In this document: positions 34,101-43,231 of the stretch, one piece after another | Position numbering within the stretch: the stretch's first letter is position 1 | Layout of the letters: the number at the start of each line of letters is the position of its first letter | Assembly (NCBI RefSeq): GCF_011927945.1 | Contig: NZ_JAATJM010000001.1 | Location: forward strand, 381,501 to 445,500 | Direction: 5' to 3' | DNA: 64,000 bases | Origin: Brevundimonas alba | GTDB lineage: Bacteria > Pseudomonadota > Alphaproteobacteria > Caulobacterales > Caulobacteraceae | Translations under genes and position numbers: made by a program | The notes under the pieces: model-generated | What the model was told of the DNA's origin: nothing | What the model saw: the letters and a program-made list of their open reading frames with translations, nothing else | Database searches by the model: none

Positions 34101-36476
34101 CTACCTTCCCTTCCGGAACGCCTCCGCCTTCTCCGCCGCGGCATCCGCCCGCCACCGCTTCGGCGCGCTCTTGTCCACCTGCTCCCCCTCGGCGGTCAGC
34201 ACCTCGTTGGCGAACTCCAGGTCCATCAGCTTCATCCGCTTGATCTCGTCGCGCAGGCGGGCGGCTTCCTCGAATTCGAGGTTGGCGGCGGCGTTGCGCA
34301 TGCGGCCTTCGAGGTCCTTGAGGGCGGCCTGGAAGTTGGAGCCGGTGAAGGGGCGGGACTCCTCCTTCACGCCCGGGGCGGTCAGGGCGTCGAGGGCGCG
34401 GGACTCATAGGGGCTGGCCATGATCTCGCGGATGTCGCGCTTGACCGATTCCGGGGTGATGCCGTGCTCGGCGTTGTAGGCCTCCTGCTTCTCGCGGCGG
34501 CGGTTGGTCTCGGCGATGGCGCGCTCCATCGAGCCGGTCATCCGGTCGGCGTAGAGGATGACGCGGCCGTCGACGTTGCGCGCGGCGCGGCCGATGGTCT
34601 GGATCAGGGAGGTCTCGGAGCGCAGGAAGCCCTCCTTGTCGGCGTCGAGGATGGCGACCAGGCCGCACTCGGGGATGTCGAGGCCCTCGCGCAGCAGGTT
34701 GATGCCGATCAGGACGTCGAATGAGCCGAGGCGCAGGTCGCGCAGGATCTCGATCCGCTCAAGCGTGTCGACGTCGGAGTGCATGTAGCGGACGCGGACG
34801 CCCTGCTCGTGCATGTATTCCGTCAGGTCCTCGGCCATCTTCTTGGTCAGGACGGTGACGAGGGAGCGGTAGCCGTCGCGGGCGACCTGTTTCACCTCGT
34901 CGATGACGTCGTCGACCTGGTTGCGGGTGACGCCGCTGACCGGGCGGATCTCGACCGGGGGGTCGATCAGGCCGGTGGGGCGGATGACCTGTTCGGTGAA
35001 GACGCCGCCGGTGCGCTCCATCTCCCACGGGCCGGGGGTAGCGCTGACGAAGACCGTCTGGGGGCGCATGGCGTCCCACTCGTCGAATTTGAGCGGGCGG
35101 TTGTCGATGGCGCTGGGCAGGCGGAAGCCGTACTCGGCGAGGGTGGATTTGCGGCGATAGTCGCCGCGGTACATGGCGCTGATCTGGCCGACGGTGACGT
35201 GGCTCTCGTCGACGAACAGCAGGGCGTTGTCGGGGATGTATTCGAAGAAGGTAGGCGGCGGCTCGCCGGGGGCGCGGCCGGTCAGCCAGCGGGAGTAGTT
35301 CTCGATGCCGGCGCAGGAGCCGGTGGCCTCCATCATCTCCAGATCGAAGCGCACCCGCTGTTCTAGGCGCTGGGCTTCGAGGAGTTTGCCGTTCTCGACC
35401 ATCCAGTCGAGCGTCTCCTTGAGCTCGTTCTTGATGCCGGTGATGGCCTGGTTGAGCGAGGGCCGGGGCGTGACGTAGTGGCTGGCGGCGTAGACGGTGA
35501 TCTCCTCGAGGTCGGCGGTCTTCTTGCCGGTCAGGGGGTCGAACTCCTGGATGGACTCCAGCTCGTCGCCGAACAGCTGGATGCGCCAGGCGCGGTCTTC
35601 CATGTGGACGGGGAAGACCTCCAGCACGTCGCCGCGCTTGCGGAACATGCCGCGTTCGAAATGGACGTCGTTGCGCTTGTACTGCAGCGCGATCAGGTCG
35701 GCGCGGAGCTTGGACTCGTCGATCTGGTCCCCGACCTTCAGCGTGAACGTCATGGCGGTGTAGGTCTCGACCGAGCCGATGCCGTAGATGCAGCTAACGC
35801 TGGCCACCACGATCACATCGTCCCGCTCCAGAATCGCCCGCGTCGCCGAATGCCTCATCCGGTCGATCTGCTCGTTTATGGAGCTGTCCTTTTCGATGTA
35901 AGTGTCTGTTCTTGGGACATAAGCTTCGGGTTGGTAGTAGTCGTAGTACGATACGAAATACTCGACGGCATTATCCGGGAAGAAGCTTTTGAACTCGGAA
36001 TAGAGCTGGGCGGCGAGGGTCTTGTTGTGGGCCAGGATAAGGGCGGGGCGCTGGGTCTGCTCGATGACCTTGGCCATGGTGAAGGTCTTGCCGGAGCCGG
36101 TGACGCCCAGCAGGACCTGCTCGCGCTCACCGGACTTCGCGGTTTCGACCAGTTCGGCGATGGCGGCGGGCTGGTCGCCGGCGGGGGAGTATTTCGTCTC
36201 CAGCCGGAAGGGGATGTGCTTGCGCCCGGCGGGACGGTCGGGGCGGTGCGGGGTCCAGTCGGACGGCTTGCCGGGCGCCTCCTCGGGCGTCAGGCGCGGG
36301 CCGGTGACCGGGGCGAACATCGGCATGTGCGGCGTCTTGACCGGCATGCGCGGGGCCTTGCCCTCTTCGTCGCGGAGAAAGGCGGCGGGGGCCTCGGCCA
36401 TGGACTGGCCGGGCACGTGGACGGGTTTGGTCACGCGGGGCGCGGAGCCCTTGGGGGGCGAACTGGAACGGTTCAT
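34101..36476 (-). CDS. uvrB: UvrABC excinuclease subunit B
   Basis: DNA-damage verification helicase of nucleotide excision repair. The protein of up to 791 residues has Walker A ([14 protein letters not shown]), the beta-hairpin region ([20 protein letters not shown]), the DEAD-like DESH box ([12 protein letters not shown]), motif VI ([13 protein letters not shown]) and the C-terminal UVR domain that binds UvrC ([20 protein letters not shown]). An extra 80-residue N-terminal extension precedes the core ([19 protein letters not shown]). The start ATG at 36476 lacks a ribosome site but lies exactly at the predicted +1 of a LexA-controlled promoter. A short low-GC, rare-codon patch spans about 35874-36003. 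Confidence 0.96.
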   Translation of the reverse strand: MNRSSSPPKGSAPRVTKPVHVPGQSMAEAPAAFLRDEEGKAPRMPVKTPHMPMFAPVTGPRLTPEEAPGKPSDWTPHRPDRPAGRKHIPFRLETKYSPAGDQPAAIAELVETAKSGEREQVLLGVTGSGKTFTMAKVIEQTQRPALILAHNKTLAAQLYSEFKSFFPDNAVEYFVSYYDYYQPEAYVPRTDTYIEKDSSINEQIDRMRHSATRAILERDDVIVVASVSCIYGIGSVETYTAMTFTLKVGDQIDESKLRADLIALQYKRNDVHFERGMFRKRGDVLEVFPVHMEDRAWRIQLFGDELESIQEFDPLTGKKTADLEEITVYAASHYVTPRPSLNQAITGIKNELKETLDWMVENGKLLEAQRLEQRVRFDLEMMEATGSCAGIENYSRWLTGRAPGEPPPTFFEYIPDNALLFVDESHVTVGQISAMYRGDYRRKSTLAEYGFRLPSAIDNRPLKFDEWDAMRPQTVFVSATPGPWEMERTGGVFTEQVIRPTGLIDPPVEIRPVSGVTRNQVDDVIDEVKQVARDGYRSLVTVLTKKMAEDLTEYMHEQGVRVRYMHSDVDTLERIEILRDLRLGSFDVLIGINLLREGLDIPECGLVAILDADKEGFLRSETSLIQTIGRAARNVDGRVILYADRMTGSMERAIAETNRRREKQEAYNAEHGITPESVKRDIREIMASPYESRALDALTAPGVKEESRPFTGSNFQAALKDLEGRMRNAAANLEFEEAARLRDEIKRMKLMDLEFANEVLTAEGEQVDKSAPKRWRADAAAEKAEAFRKGR

Positions 36477-36488
36477 GAACGCAATCTA
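36466..36488 (-). promoter_or_regulatory. LexA (SOS) box and -10 element of uvrB
   Basis: On the minus strand GTTC-ATGAACC-GTTC (36480-36466) is an exact alphaproteobacterial LexA operator, GTTC-N7-GTTC. A -10-like TAGATT lies at 36488-36483, so transcription would start at 36476, the A of the uvrB ATG. No convincing -35 was seen. Confidence 0.7.
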
Positions 36489-36639
36489 GGGCGAGGGGCG
36501 GCGGTTCGCCAGTGAACGCGCGGGCGCGCCGGTGGCTGCTGACAGCAGGGTGGCAGCAGAGGCGGTGAGGATGGCCGGAAACCGCGAGCGGAGCCGTGAG
36601 GCGCCGCCCATGTTAGCGTTCGAACCGACGGAGATTCCC

Positions 36640-37434
36640 ATGACCGCCTTCCGCGACCTGCACCGATCCGGCCTGCTGATCCTGCCCAACGCCTGGGACG
36701 GGGGCTCGGCGGCCCTGATGCGCTCGCTGGGGGCGAAGGCGATCGCGACGACCAGCGCGGGCGTGGCCTGGGCGCTGGGCTGGCCGGACGGCGACGCCCT
36801 GCCCGTCGAGCGGGTGGTGCAGGCCACGCTCGACGTCGTGCGGGCGGCGCAGGGCCTGCCGGTCTCAGTCGATTTCGAGGGCGGCTATTCCGACGATCCC
36901 GCGGAAGTGGCGGCGGCGGCCCGGACGGTGGTCGAGGCCGGGGCGCAGGGGATCAACATCGAGGACGGCGGCGGCTCGCCGGATCTGCTGGCGGCGAAGA
37001 TCGTGGCCATCCGGGCGGCGGTGGGGCCGGAGCTGTTCATCAACGCCCGATGCGACGTCTGGCTGAGAGGCGTGGGCGAGGCGGAGGGGCGGGTGGCCGA
37101 GGCGGCGCGGCGGGGCGCGATCTACCGGGAGGCCGGGGCGGACGGGCTGTTCACGCCGGGGCTGACGGACGAGGCGGGCATAGCGGAACTGGTCGCGGCG
37201 ACGGAGATGCCGCTGAATCTGCTGGCCTTCCCCGGTCTGCCCGATGCGGCGACGCTGGAGCGGCTGGGCGTGCGGCGGCTGAGCGCGGGGTCGGGCATCG
37301 TCGGAGCAGCGCTGGGCCGGGCGGCGGCGCTGACACGCGGCTTCCTGGAGGACGGGCAGTCCGCGCCGCTGATGGAGGGGGCGCTCGGCTGGGGCGAACT
37401 GAACGCCCTGATGCCGGCGACCAACCGGACATGA
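36640..37434 (+). CDS. PEP mutase / isocitrate lyase superfamily protein
   Basis: A 264-residue TIM-barrel lyase-like enzyme. The superfamily elements are NAWDGGSAALMRSLGAKAIA, TTSAGVAWALGWPDG, the metal-binding VSVDFEGGYSD, GINIEDGGGS and FINARCDVWLRG. The small size and the DFEGGYSD context match the ICL/PEPM group annotated near methylisocitrate lyase and oxaloacetate decarboxylase-like enzymes; the exact substrate is unknown. The ATG at 36640 has GGAG seven bases upstream; the frame opens earlier at 36532. It overlaps ogt by four bases (ATGA). Confidence 0.87.
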   Translation: MTAFRDLHRSGLLILPNAWDGGSAALMRSLGAKAIATTSAGVAWALGWPDGDALPVERVVQATLDVVRAAQGLPVSVDFEGGYSDDPAEVAAAARTVVEAGAQGINIEDGGGSPDLLAAKIVAIRAAVGPELFINARCDVWLRGVGEAEGRVAEAARRGAIYREAGADGLFTPGLTDEAGIAELVAATEMPLNLLAFPGLPDAATLERLGVRRLSAGSGIVGAALGRAAALTRGFLEDGQSAPLMEGALGWGELNALMPATNRT

Positions 37435-37958
37435 CGACGGCCGCACCCGAACGATTGACGCTGTCATGGCTGGAAAGCCCGATCGGGCCGCTCGCACTCG
37501 CTTGCGACGAGGGCGGCGTGCTGCGCGGGCTGTCGTTTGGGGACGGGCTGATCAAGGCGATGCGGCGGGAGTATCCGGACGCGGCACTGAACGACGGCGA
37601 GGCGCCGGCGCCGCTGGCGCGGACGCTGGCGGCTTATTTCGACGGCGACAGGGAAGCCCTGAAGCGCGCGACATGGTCGCTGGAGGGCGCGGCCGCGGGC
37701 GACGGGTTTCACGCCCGGGTCTGGCGGGCGCTGGCGGAGGTGCCGGCGGGGGTGACCATCAGCTATGGCGAGATGGCGAAGCGCGCGGGCGAGCCGGGCG
37801 CGGCGCAGGCCGCCGGGGTGGCGCTGAACCGCAATCCCATTCCGCTGGTGCTGGCCTGCCACCGGGTCGTCGGAGCCGACGGAGCGCTGGTCGGCTTCGG
37901 CGGCGGGCTGGAGCGGAAGAGCTGGCTGCTAAGGCACGAAGGGGCGCTGCTGATCTAG
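37431..37958 (+). CDS. ogt: Methylated-DNA-protein cysteine methyltransferase
   Basis: Suicidal repair protein that takes methyl groups from O6-methylguanine onto its own cysteine. The 175 residues show the N-terminal ribonuclease-H-like domain and the DNA-binding/active-site domain: FHARVWRALAEVPAGVTISYGEMAKRAG (as F..VW.AL...P.G...SYGE.A) and the acceptor Cys in LACHRVVGADGAL. The active site reads A-C-H-R-V instead of the common P-C-H-R-V. The gene starts inside the previous stop (ATGA) and its stop interlocks with that of the convergent gene in a CTAG. Confidence 0.93.
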   Translation: MTTAAPERLTLSWLESPIGPLALACDEGGVLRGLSFGDGLIKAMRREYPDAALNDGEAPAPLARTLAAYFDGDREALKRATWSLEGAAAGDGFHARVWRALAEVPAGVTISYGEMAKRAGEPGAAQAAGVALNRNPIPLVLACHRVVGADGALVGFGGGLERKSWLLRHEGALLI

Positions 37959-39460
37959 AACTGGTTGCTCAGCGTCGGGATAACCAGCGCTCGGGCGATG
38001 CGGTCGCGGGCGGCGACCACATCGGGCCGGGCGACGGCGACTGCCAGGGCGTCGGCGACCCGCCGGTCGAACTCGGTAGCGCGTTGGCTCACAAGATAGG
38101 TGTGCATCGCGCCGACGGCCCGGTCAGACAGGTCTTCGTCCCCGAGGATCCGCAGTAAGGTGTCGGCGGCTCCGTCGGATTCGCCGCGGCAGGCCTGCGC
38201 CTCGACCCAGGTCAGCGGGGCGTCTCGCCAATTCTGCTCCATGTGGGCGAAGGCCGGTCCGGCGATCCGCTCCTCTCCCAAGGCGACGCCGGCACAGCCC
38301 CGAACGTGCATGGCCTGCATGATTCCGAACGGCGATGCCGATCCCGCCTGAAGGGATTTCACCGCCTCGATAGCCTTCTGGTTTTCACCGGCCCGCAGGT
38401 AGAACCAGCCCAGATTGATCGTCTGGCTGACATTGGTCCCGCCACCCTCATCACGCTTTGCGGCAATCTCCATCTGGGCGATGGCTTCGTCGCGGCGGCC
38501 GAGCTCCATGAGTGCCCGGGCCCGGGCGTCCATCGTCCATGTCAGGGACCGGTCGTCTTCCGTAGCCGGTTCGGGCGCCGGCAGGGCGAGAGTGGCTTCG
38601 GTGAACGCCAGCGCCTCATCGAAACGGCCGCGGTTGAACAAGCCGGAGGCGTAAGCGTTGCGGGCTTCGAATTCCGCGCCGCTGGCCTCAGCTTCTGTGC
38701 GCCTGGTCTGCAGCTCGGCTTCCAGGATCGCAGCTATGTCCAGATCCGCGAGGGCGGCCGCCCCGCGGAGATCGTCGTAGCGACGCATCGCATGCAGGTG
38801 CATCAGCGCGCCGGACGCCGTAACGCGACCGACCAGTTCAACAGCCTCGTCGTCCCGGCCCCGCTCCCTGAGATCGTCGATCAGACGGACCCAAATCCAG
38901 CTGTCGAAGCGGTCCCGCCAGCCCGCGTCCTGGAGCGCGCGTCGAAGCTCGAACGCGGCGTCCGGGTCCACCTCGTCCGAGTTTTCGATCTGCAGGATGA
39001 ATGGGCTCGAAAGGTTCGAGACGACGTCAGGATGAAGCGCCAGGAGACGGGCGGTGGCGCGGGCCGCCGCCGTCCGGTCGTCGGTCCTGGCATGGGACGT
39101 GATGCGGGCGAACCAGACATCGACCGAAGCGCCGGGCCGCTCCGACGCCTCGATCAGATAGGGCAAGGCGGCTGCGTCCTGACCTTCACCGGAATATAGC
39201 AGTCCGAGCAGGACCGTGATCAGGCTGCGTCGCTCCGCGGTCTCGGCCGCAAAGTCGGGGTGCTCCGCGATCGCCTTGGCCGAGGTAAGGGCCGCCGCGG
39301 TATCTTCAGCCCGGATCGCGACGCCCAGTTGCTCCCAGAGCCCGCCAATCGCCTTGGCCGGCGCGGCCTGCGAATGCAGCGCAACAGCCGGCTGACCGGC
39401 CGGGGTACCCGCCGGATGGTCAGAGGCCATGACTACGGCCAGCAACACCTCAAGGATCAT
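37955..39460 (-). CDS. TPR-like repeat protein, secreted or membrane-anchored
   Basis: A 501-residue mainly helical protein. The N-terminus MILEVLLAVVMASDHPAG is a short hydrophobic leader. The remainder is alpha-solenoid in character with degenerate TPR units, for example YASGLFNRGRFDEALAFTEA, MDARARALMELGRRDEAIAQ and NLGWFYLRAGENQKAIEAVK. Such proteins scaffold other proteins; no partner is apparent. The ATG at 39460 with GGAGGC upstream was chosen over the frame start at 39574. The gene converges on ogt with overlapping stops. Confidence 0.72.
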   Translation of the reverse strand: MILEVLLAVVMASDHPAGTPAGQPAVALHSQAAPAKAIGGLWEQLGVAIRAEDTAAALTSAKAIAEHPDFAAETAERRSLITVLLGLLYSGEGQDAAALPYLIEASERPGASVDVWFARITSHARTDDRTAAARATARLLALHPDVVSNLSSPFILQIENSDEVDPDAAFELRRALQDAGWRDRFDSWIWVRLIDDLRERGRDDEAVELVGRVTASGALMHLHAMRRYDDLRGAAALADLDIAAILEAELQTRRTEAEASGAEFEARNAYASGLFNRGRFDEALAFTEATLALPAPEPATEDDRSLTWTMDARARALMELGRRDEAIAQMEIAAKRDEGGGTNVSQTINLGWFYLRAGENQKAIEAVKSLQAGSASPFGIMQAMHVRGCAGVALGEERIAGPAFAHMEQNWRDAPLTWVEAQACRGESDGAADTLLRILGDEDLSDRAVGAMHTYLVSQRATEFDRRVADALAVAVARPDVVAARDRIARALVIPTLSNQF

Positions 39461-39545
39461 GGTCGCCTCCCTCCGCTCACTTGGCCCGGTTCGCCCGGAC
39501 GTTGCAAGCGGGAGGAGGTGCGCGCCGATGAAACCCGGGGCCGGT

Positions 39546-40631
39546 TTATCGTCTGGCGCCGACCCGCGCCTCAAGGTCGGCCCAGCGGCGGGTCAGGTCG
39601 CGGAGTTCGTCGCGGAGGCGGGTGGCCTCGGTGCGGCTGATGGAGCCGTTGCGTTCGCCGGCCACGATGCGGGCCTCGATCTCGGCGGCGCGGGGGTCGT
39701 AGCCGGACGAGCCGTTGTCGTAGCCGCCATCGTCGCCGACGCGGCGGTCAAGGTCGGCAAGGCGGGTGGTCAGGTCCTGCTGCTCGCGGCTGCTCAGACC
39801 GTCGCGACGATATTCGGCTTCGAGACGGACGAGGGCGTCGAAATCGGAGCGCAGGCGGGTTCCCTCGGTCCGGGTGATGTCGCGATTGCGGATAGCGACG
39901 TCGACGCGCGCACTGAAGGCCGCGCGCTGGTCGGCGAGGGGCTGCCAGCCATAGCCGGTGTCGCCGTCATTGCGCTCGTCGCCCACGCGTTGCGACAGGG
40001 CGCGGTAGCGTTCGCGCAGGTCGCTGCGTTCGGTCGTGGTCATGCGGCCGTCGGCGGCGTAGCGGGTTTCGAGCTGAACGAGGGCGTCGTAGTCGGCGCG
40101 CAGTCGCCCCGCCTCGGTGCGGCTGATGGAGCCGTCGCGGACGCCGGCCTCGATCCGGGCGTCGAGATCGGCGCGGCGCTGATAGAGCGGGCGTCGACCG
40201 CGGCTCCAGTCCTGATCCAGCACCTGATCCTGATCGGCGGTCTGGACGCCGAACAGGGCGCCGAGCAGGGCGCCGAAGACGCCGCCCGGCTGGTCCTGAA
40301 CCGTGCCGTAGCCCTGGTTCGAACCGTAGTTGTCGTCCGGGTAGAGCGGTCCGACCGTGGCGCTGGCGCCGGTGCAGCTGAGGACGCCGTTGCGGTTGGT
40401 GATGGCGCTGCGGCAGTCGGCGCTGCGGATCGAGCTCCAGCGGAAGCCGCCGTCGGTCTGGCATTCCGCCGAGACGTAGCCGTTCGCGAGCTGCTCCACG
40501 TTGCGGCAGCTGGAGGGCACGGAGGGGCCGGACTGATAGCTTGTGTAGGGCGTCTGGGCCTGGCTTACGCCGGCGGCGGACAGGGCGAGCGCGCCGGCCG
40601 CGGCGGCCGACAATGTGTGGATCGCGTTCAT
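39546..40631 (-). CDS. Secreted CVNH-domain protein with three helical repeats
   Basis: The 361-residue protein starts with a signal peptide (MNAIHTLSAAAAGALALSAA). Residues about 37-88 match a CyanoVirin-N homology domain: SSCRNVEQLANGYVSAECQT, GFRWSSIRSADCRSA, NRNGVLSC, with four Cys as two disulfides. A Gly-rich segment (GGVFGALLGALFGV) leads to three repeats of roughly 65 residues (152-218, 235-299, 314-359), each with I-S/T-RTE-x2-RLR. CVNH domains bind mannose-type glycans; a role at the cell surface is inferred. The frame upstream to 40859 is not coding. Confidence 0.8.
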   Translation of the reverse strand: MNAIHTLSAAAAGALALSAAGVSQAQTPYTSYQSGPSVPSSCRNVEQLANGYVSAECQTDGGFRWSSIRSADCRSAITNRNGVLSCTGASATVGPLYPDDNYGSNQGYGTVQDQPGGVFGALLGALFGVQTADQDQVLDQDWSRGRRPLYQRRADLDARIEAGVRDGSISRTEAGRLRADYDALVQLETRYAADGRMTTTERSDLRERYRALSQRVGDERNDGDTGYGWQPLADQRAAFSARVDVAIRNRDITRTEGTRLRSDFDALVRLEAEYRRDGLSSREQQDLTTRLADLDRRVGDDGGYDNGSSGYDPRAAEIEARIVAGERNGSISRTEATRLRDELRDLTRRWADLEARVGARR

Positions 40632-40752
40632 AGGGGGCTTTCCGGCGGTTGCCTGGGGAGCCGGAAGAACGGGGTTCGGAGGGGAAAGGTTGCCTTGGCC
40701 GCGGCGCGGGTCGCCCTCCCCTCGCGCGGCGCGGTCGGCTAGTGCTGTCCCG

Positions 40753-41577
40753 ATGACCGCCCTGCCCCTGTCCGAAATGCTGCTGCTGATGGCGGCGCTC
40801 GTCGCCGCCGGACTGGCGGGCGGGATCGTCGCCGGGCTGTTCGGCGTGGGCGGCGGCACGGTGATCGTGCCGGCCGTCTTCTATGCCTTCGAGGTGCTGG
40901 GGGTCGGGGGCGAGGGCAATCTGCATACCGCCATCGGCACCTCGCTGATGACCATCGTCGCGACGTCGTGGCGATCGCTGAAGGCGCACCGGACGCATGG
41001 GGCCGTCGACGAGGTCGTGCTGAAGACCTGGACACCCTGGGTCGGCTTCGGCGCCCTGGTCGGGGCGGGGGTGGCGGGGCTGACCTCCATGGAGGGCCTG
41101 GCCATCGTCTATGGCGTTTGCCTCGCCCTGGTGGCGGCGCAGATGGGGCTGATGCCGGAGCGGTATGTGCTGCGGAAGGACCTGCCGACGGGCTGGGGCC
41201 GGCGCGGGTTCGGAACAGTGATCGGCGGACTTTCCGCGATGATGGGGATTGGCGGCGGCAGCTTCGGAGGCATGCTGATGACGCTGTGTGGCCGGCCGAT
41301 CCATCAGGCGGTGGCGACCGCCTCAGGCTTCGGCGTGGCCATAGGCGCGGCGGCGACGGTCGGCTTCGTCGTATTCGGCTGGGACGCCGTCGGACGGCCG
41401 CCGCTGTCGCTGGGCTATGTCAACGTACCCGGCGCGGTGGTGATGGCGGTCCTGACGACGGCCGTGGCGCCGTGGGGCGCGAAGCTGGCGCATTCGCTGG
41501 ACCGGCGGGTGCTGAGGAAGGCGTTCGCCCTCTATCTGCTGGCCACGGCGATGGTGGTGATGGTGAAGGCGCTCTAG
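40753..41577 (+). CDS. TauE/SafE-family anion exporter
   Basis: A 274-residue inner-membrane protein of the sulfite exporter TauE/SafE family with about eight helices. The two-fold family motif is visible as AGIVAGLFGVGGGTVIVPA near the start, and again as GLSAMMGIGGGSFGGMLMT in the second half; GTSLMTIVATSWRSL follows the first. Substrates in this family are sulfite, sulfoacetate or related organic anions; the substrate here is not known. The ATG at 40753 was chosen over the open frame to 40615. Its stop interlocks with the convergent protease stop (CTAG). Confidence 0.9.
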   Translation: MTALPLSEMLLLMAALVAAGLAGGIVAGLFGVGGGTVIVPAVFYAFEVLGVGGEGNLHTAIGTSLMTIVATSWRSLKAHRTHGAVDEVVLKTWTPWVGFGALVGAGVAGLTSMEGLAIVYGVCLALVAAQMGLMPERYVLRKDLPTGWGRRGFGTVIGGLSAMMGIGGGSFGGMLMTLCGRPIHQAVATASGFGVAIGAAATVGFVVFGWDAVGRPPLSLGYVNVPGAVVMAVLTTAVAPWGAKLAHSLDRRVLRKAFALYLLATAMVVMVKAL

Positions 41578-42080
41578 GGGCGCAGCGTCAGGCCTGCCGG
41601 CGTGGCGGTGAAGGCGGAGAGACGGCCGAGATAGCTCATGCCCAGCAGGGAATGCGGGAGGCCGTGCTCGACGACCAGCGCCTCCACGGCGTCGACGCGG
41701 GCGCCGGCGACGGCCACGGCCTTGAGCCGGACGGCGGCGGCGCGAACAGGGCCGGACGCCGTGACGATGGTTCCGGAGAAGTCGTCGGCGGTCAGCTTCA
41801 GACCAAGGCGCGCGGCGTCCTCGCGGGTCAGCACCACGGCGCTGGCGCCGGTGTCGACCATGACGCGAACGGCGCGACCGTCGATCTCGGCCTCGGCCCA
41901 GTAGTGACCGTCGGCGGCCTTGAGCACCTGACCGGGGCGGCCGGTGGCGGGGGCGGAGGCGACGGGCGTCGCGGCCCAGGCGCGACTGCGCAGGCCGGCG
42001 TGATCCATCCACCACGCGGTGGTGAGGGCAGAGGCGACGGCGAGGGCCATGACGGCCATGGAGGACAGGTCGAACCGCAT
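41574..42080 (-). CDS. Retropepsin-like (clan AA) aspartic protease, membrane-anchored
   Basis: A 168-residue protein with one N-terminal membrane helix (MAVMALAVASALTTAWWM) and a periplasmic single-lobed aspartic protease domain. The catalytic motif is VMVDTGASAVVLT, and the second conserved block is LPHSLLGMSYLGRLSAF, as in the bacterial family that must dimerise to form an active site. Substrates are unknown. Its stop overlaps that of the TauE gene on the other strand. Confidence 0.9.
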   Translation of the reverse strand: MRFDLSSMAVMALAVASALTTAWWMDHAGLRSRAWAATPVASAPATGRPGQVLKAADGHYWAEAEIDGRAVRVMVDTGASAVVLTREDAARLGLKLTADDFSGTIVTASGPVRAAAVRLKAVAVAGARVDAVEALVVEHGLPHSLLGMSYLGRLSAFTATPAGLTLRP

Positions 42081-42153
42081 GACCCTGTCTCTCGCACGGC
42101 CGCCGTTGGGATGCGGTGAAGAGGGATGGTTGGCGGGTGGTAAACGGGAAGGG

Positions 42154-42354
42154 TCAGCGCCGGGCGCGTTCCCGCTCCGGCAGTTCGGCCATGATCCGCG
42201 CCCGTTCCGCGTCGGTGAGGCCGCTCCAGCCGCCGATCTCGGACAGGGTGCGCCAGCAGCCGAGGCACAGGCTGGACGCGCCGTCGACGATGCAGACCTT
42301 GACGCAGGGCGTGGCGATCGAACGCGGCGGGCCGGACGGCGGGGGGACGGACAT
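42154..42354 (-). CDS. DUF1289 small cysteine motif protein
   Basis: A 66-residue protein with the DUF1289 signature CVKVCIVDGASSLCLGCWRT and then LSEIGGWSGLTDAERARIM. Four Cys are arranged C-x3-C and C-x2-C and probably bind a metal. The family occurs widely in proteobacteria and has no defined function. It is a lone gene, ending before the protease gene region on the same strand. Confidence 0.9.
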   Translation of the reverse strand: MSVPPPSGPPRSIATPCVKVCIVDGASSLCLGCWRTLSEIGGWSGLTDAERARIMAELPERERARR

Positions 42355-42424
42355 GCGACATCAGTAGCGGCTCGATCCGCCGTGGGGAATTGTCGGCGAC
42401 GGCCAGATCGGGCACTGCTGGCGG

Positions 42425-43222
42425 ATGACCCTGATCCAGACGGAACGACGCGGCCCGATCGAGATATGGACGCTGTCGCGGCCCGAGCGGCTGAACGCCC
42501 TGCCCGACCTCGAGGACGGCGAGGCCTTCGCGGCGGCGTGCGCGGCGGTCAACGGCGATCCGGCGGTGCGCTGCGTGGTGATCACCGGTGCGGGACGGGC
42601 CTTCTCGGCCGGCGGCGACCTGAAGGCCATGCGCGACCGGCGCGACCTGTTCGCCGGGACCGGGGCCGAGATCCGCGAGCGCTATCGCCGTGTGGTGCAC
42701 CGGATCGTGCGGTCGCTCTACGGGCTGGAAGTTCCGCTGGTGGCGGCGGTCAACGGACCGGCCATGGGTCTGGGCTGCGACATCGCCGGGCTCGCGGACA
42801 TCCGGCTGGCCTCGACCGAGGCGTCGTTCGGCGTGCCGTTCCTGAAGCTGGGCATACTGCCGGGCGACGGCGGGGCGTGGCTCCTGCCGCGGAACGTCGG
42901 CTATGCGCGGGCGGCGGAGATGCTCTTCACCGGCGAGACGATCGACGCCGCGACGGCGGAACGCTGGGGCCTGATCAGCCACGTGGTGGCGCCGGAGGCG
43001 CTGATGAATGAGGCGCTTAAGATGGCGGGCAAGGTCGCGGCGCACGGGCCGCACGCCCTGCGCATGGCCAAGACCCTGCTGCGCCAGGGCCGCGACGCGA
43101 ATTTCGACCAGATGCTGGAAATGACCGCCGCCATGCAGGCCTTGGCCCACATGACGGAGGATCACGCCGAGGGCGTGGCCTCGGTGCTGGAGAAGCGCCC
43201 GGCGGACTTCACCGGGCGCTGA
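42425..43222 (+). CDS. Enoyl-CoA hydratase/isomerase family protein
   Basis: A 265-residue crotonase-fold enzyme. The CoA oxyanion hole motifs are GAGRAFSAGGDLKAM and AVNGPAMGLGCDIAGLADI; the later region is ASFGVPFLKLGILPGDGGAWLLPRNVG, where the two Glu residues of classic hydratases are replaced (PFLKLGILPGDGG), so an isomerase, thioesterase or altered reaction is possible. The ending LEKRPADFTGR is typical. It lies alone between genes on the opposite strand; its pathway cannot be told. Confidence 0.9.
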   Translation: MTLIQTERRGPIEIWTLSRPERLNALPDLEDGEAFAAACAAVNGDPAVRCVVITGAGRAFSAGGDLKAMRDRRDLFAGTGAEIRERYRRVVHRIVRSLYGLEVPLVAAVNGPAMGLGCDIAGLADIRLASTEASFGVPFLKLGILPGDGGAWLLPRNVGYARAAEMLFTGETIDAATAERWGLISHVVAPEALMNEALKMAGKVAAHGPHALRMAKTLLRQGRDANFDQMLEMTAAMQALAHMTEDHAEGVASVLEKRPADFTGR

Positions 43223-43231
43223 CGGCGGGGA

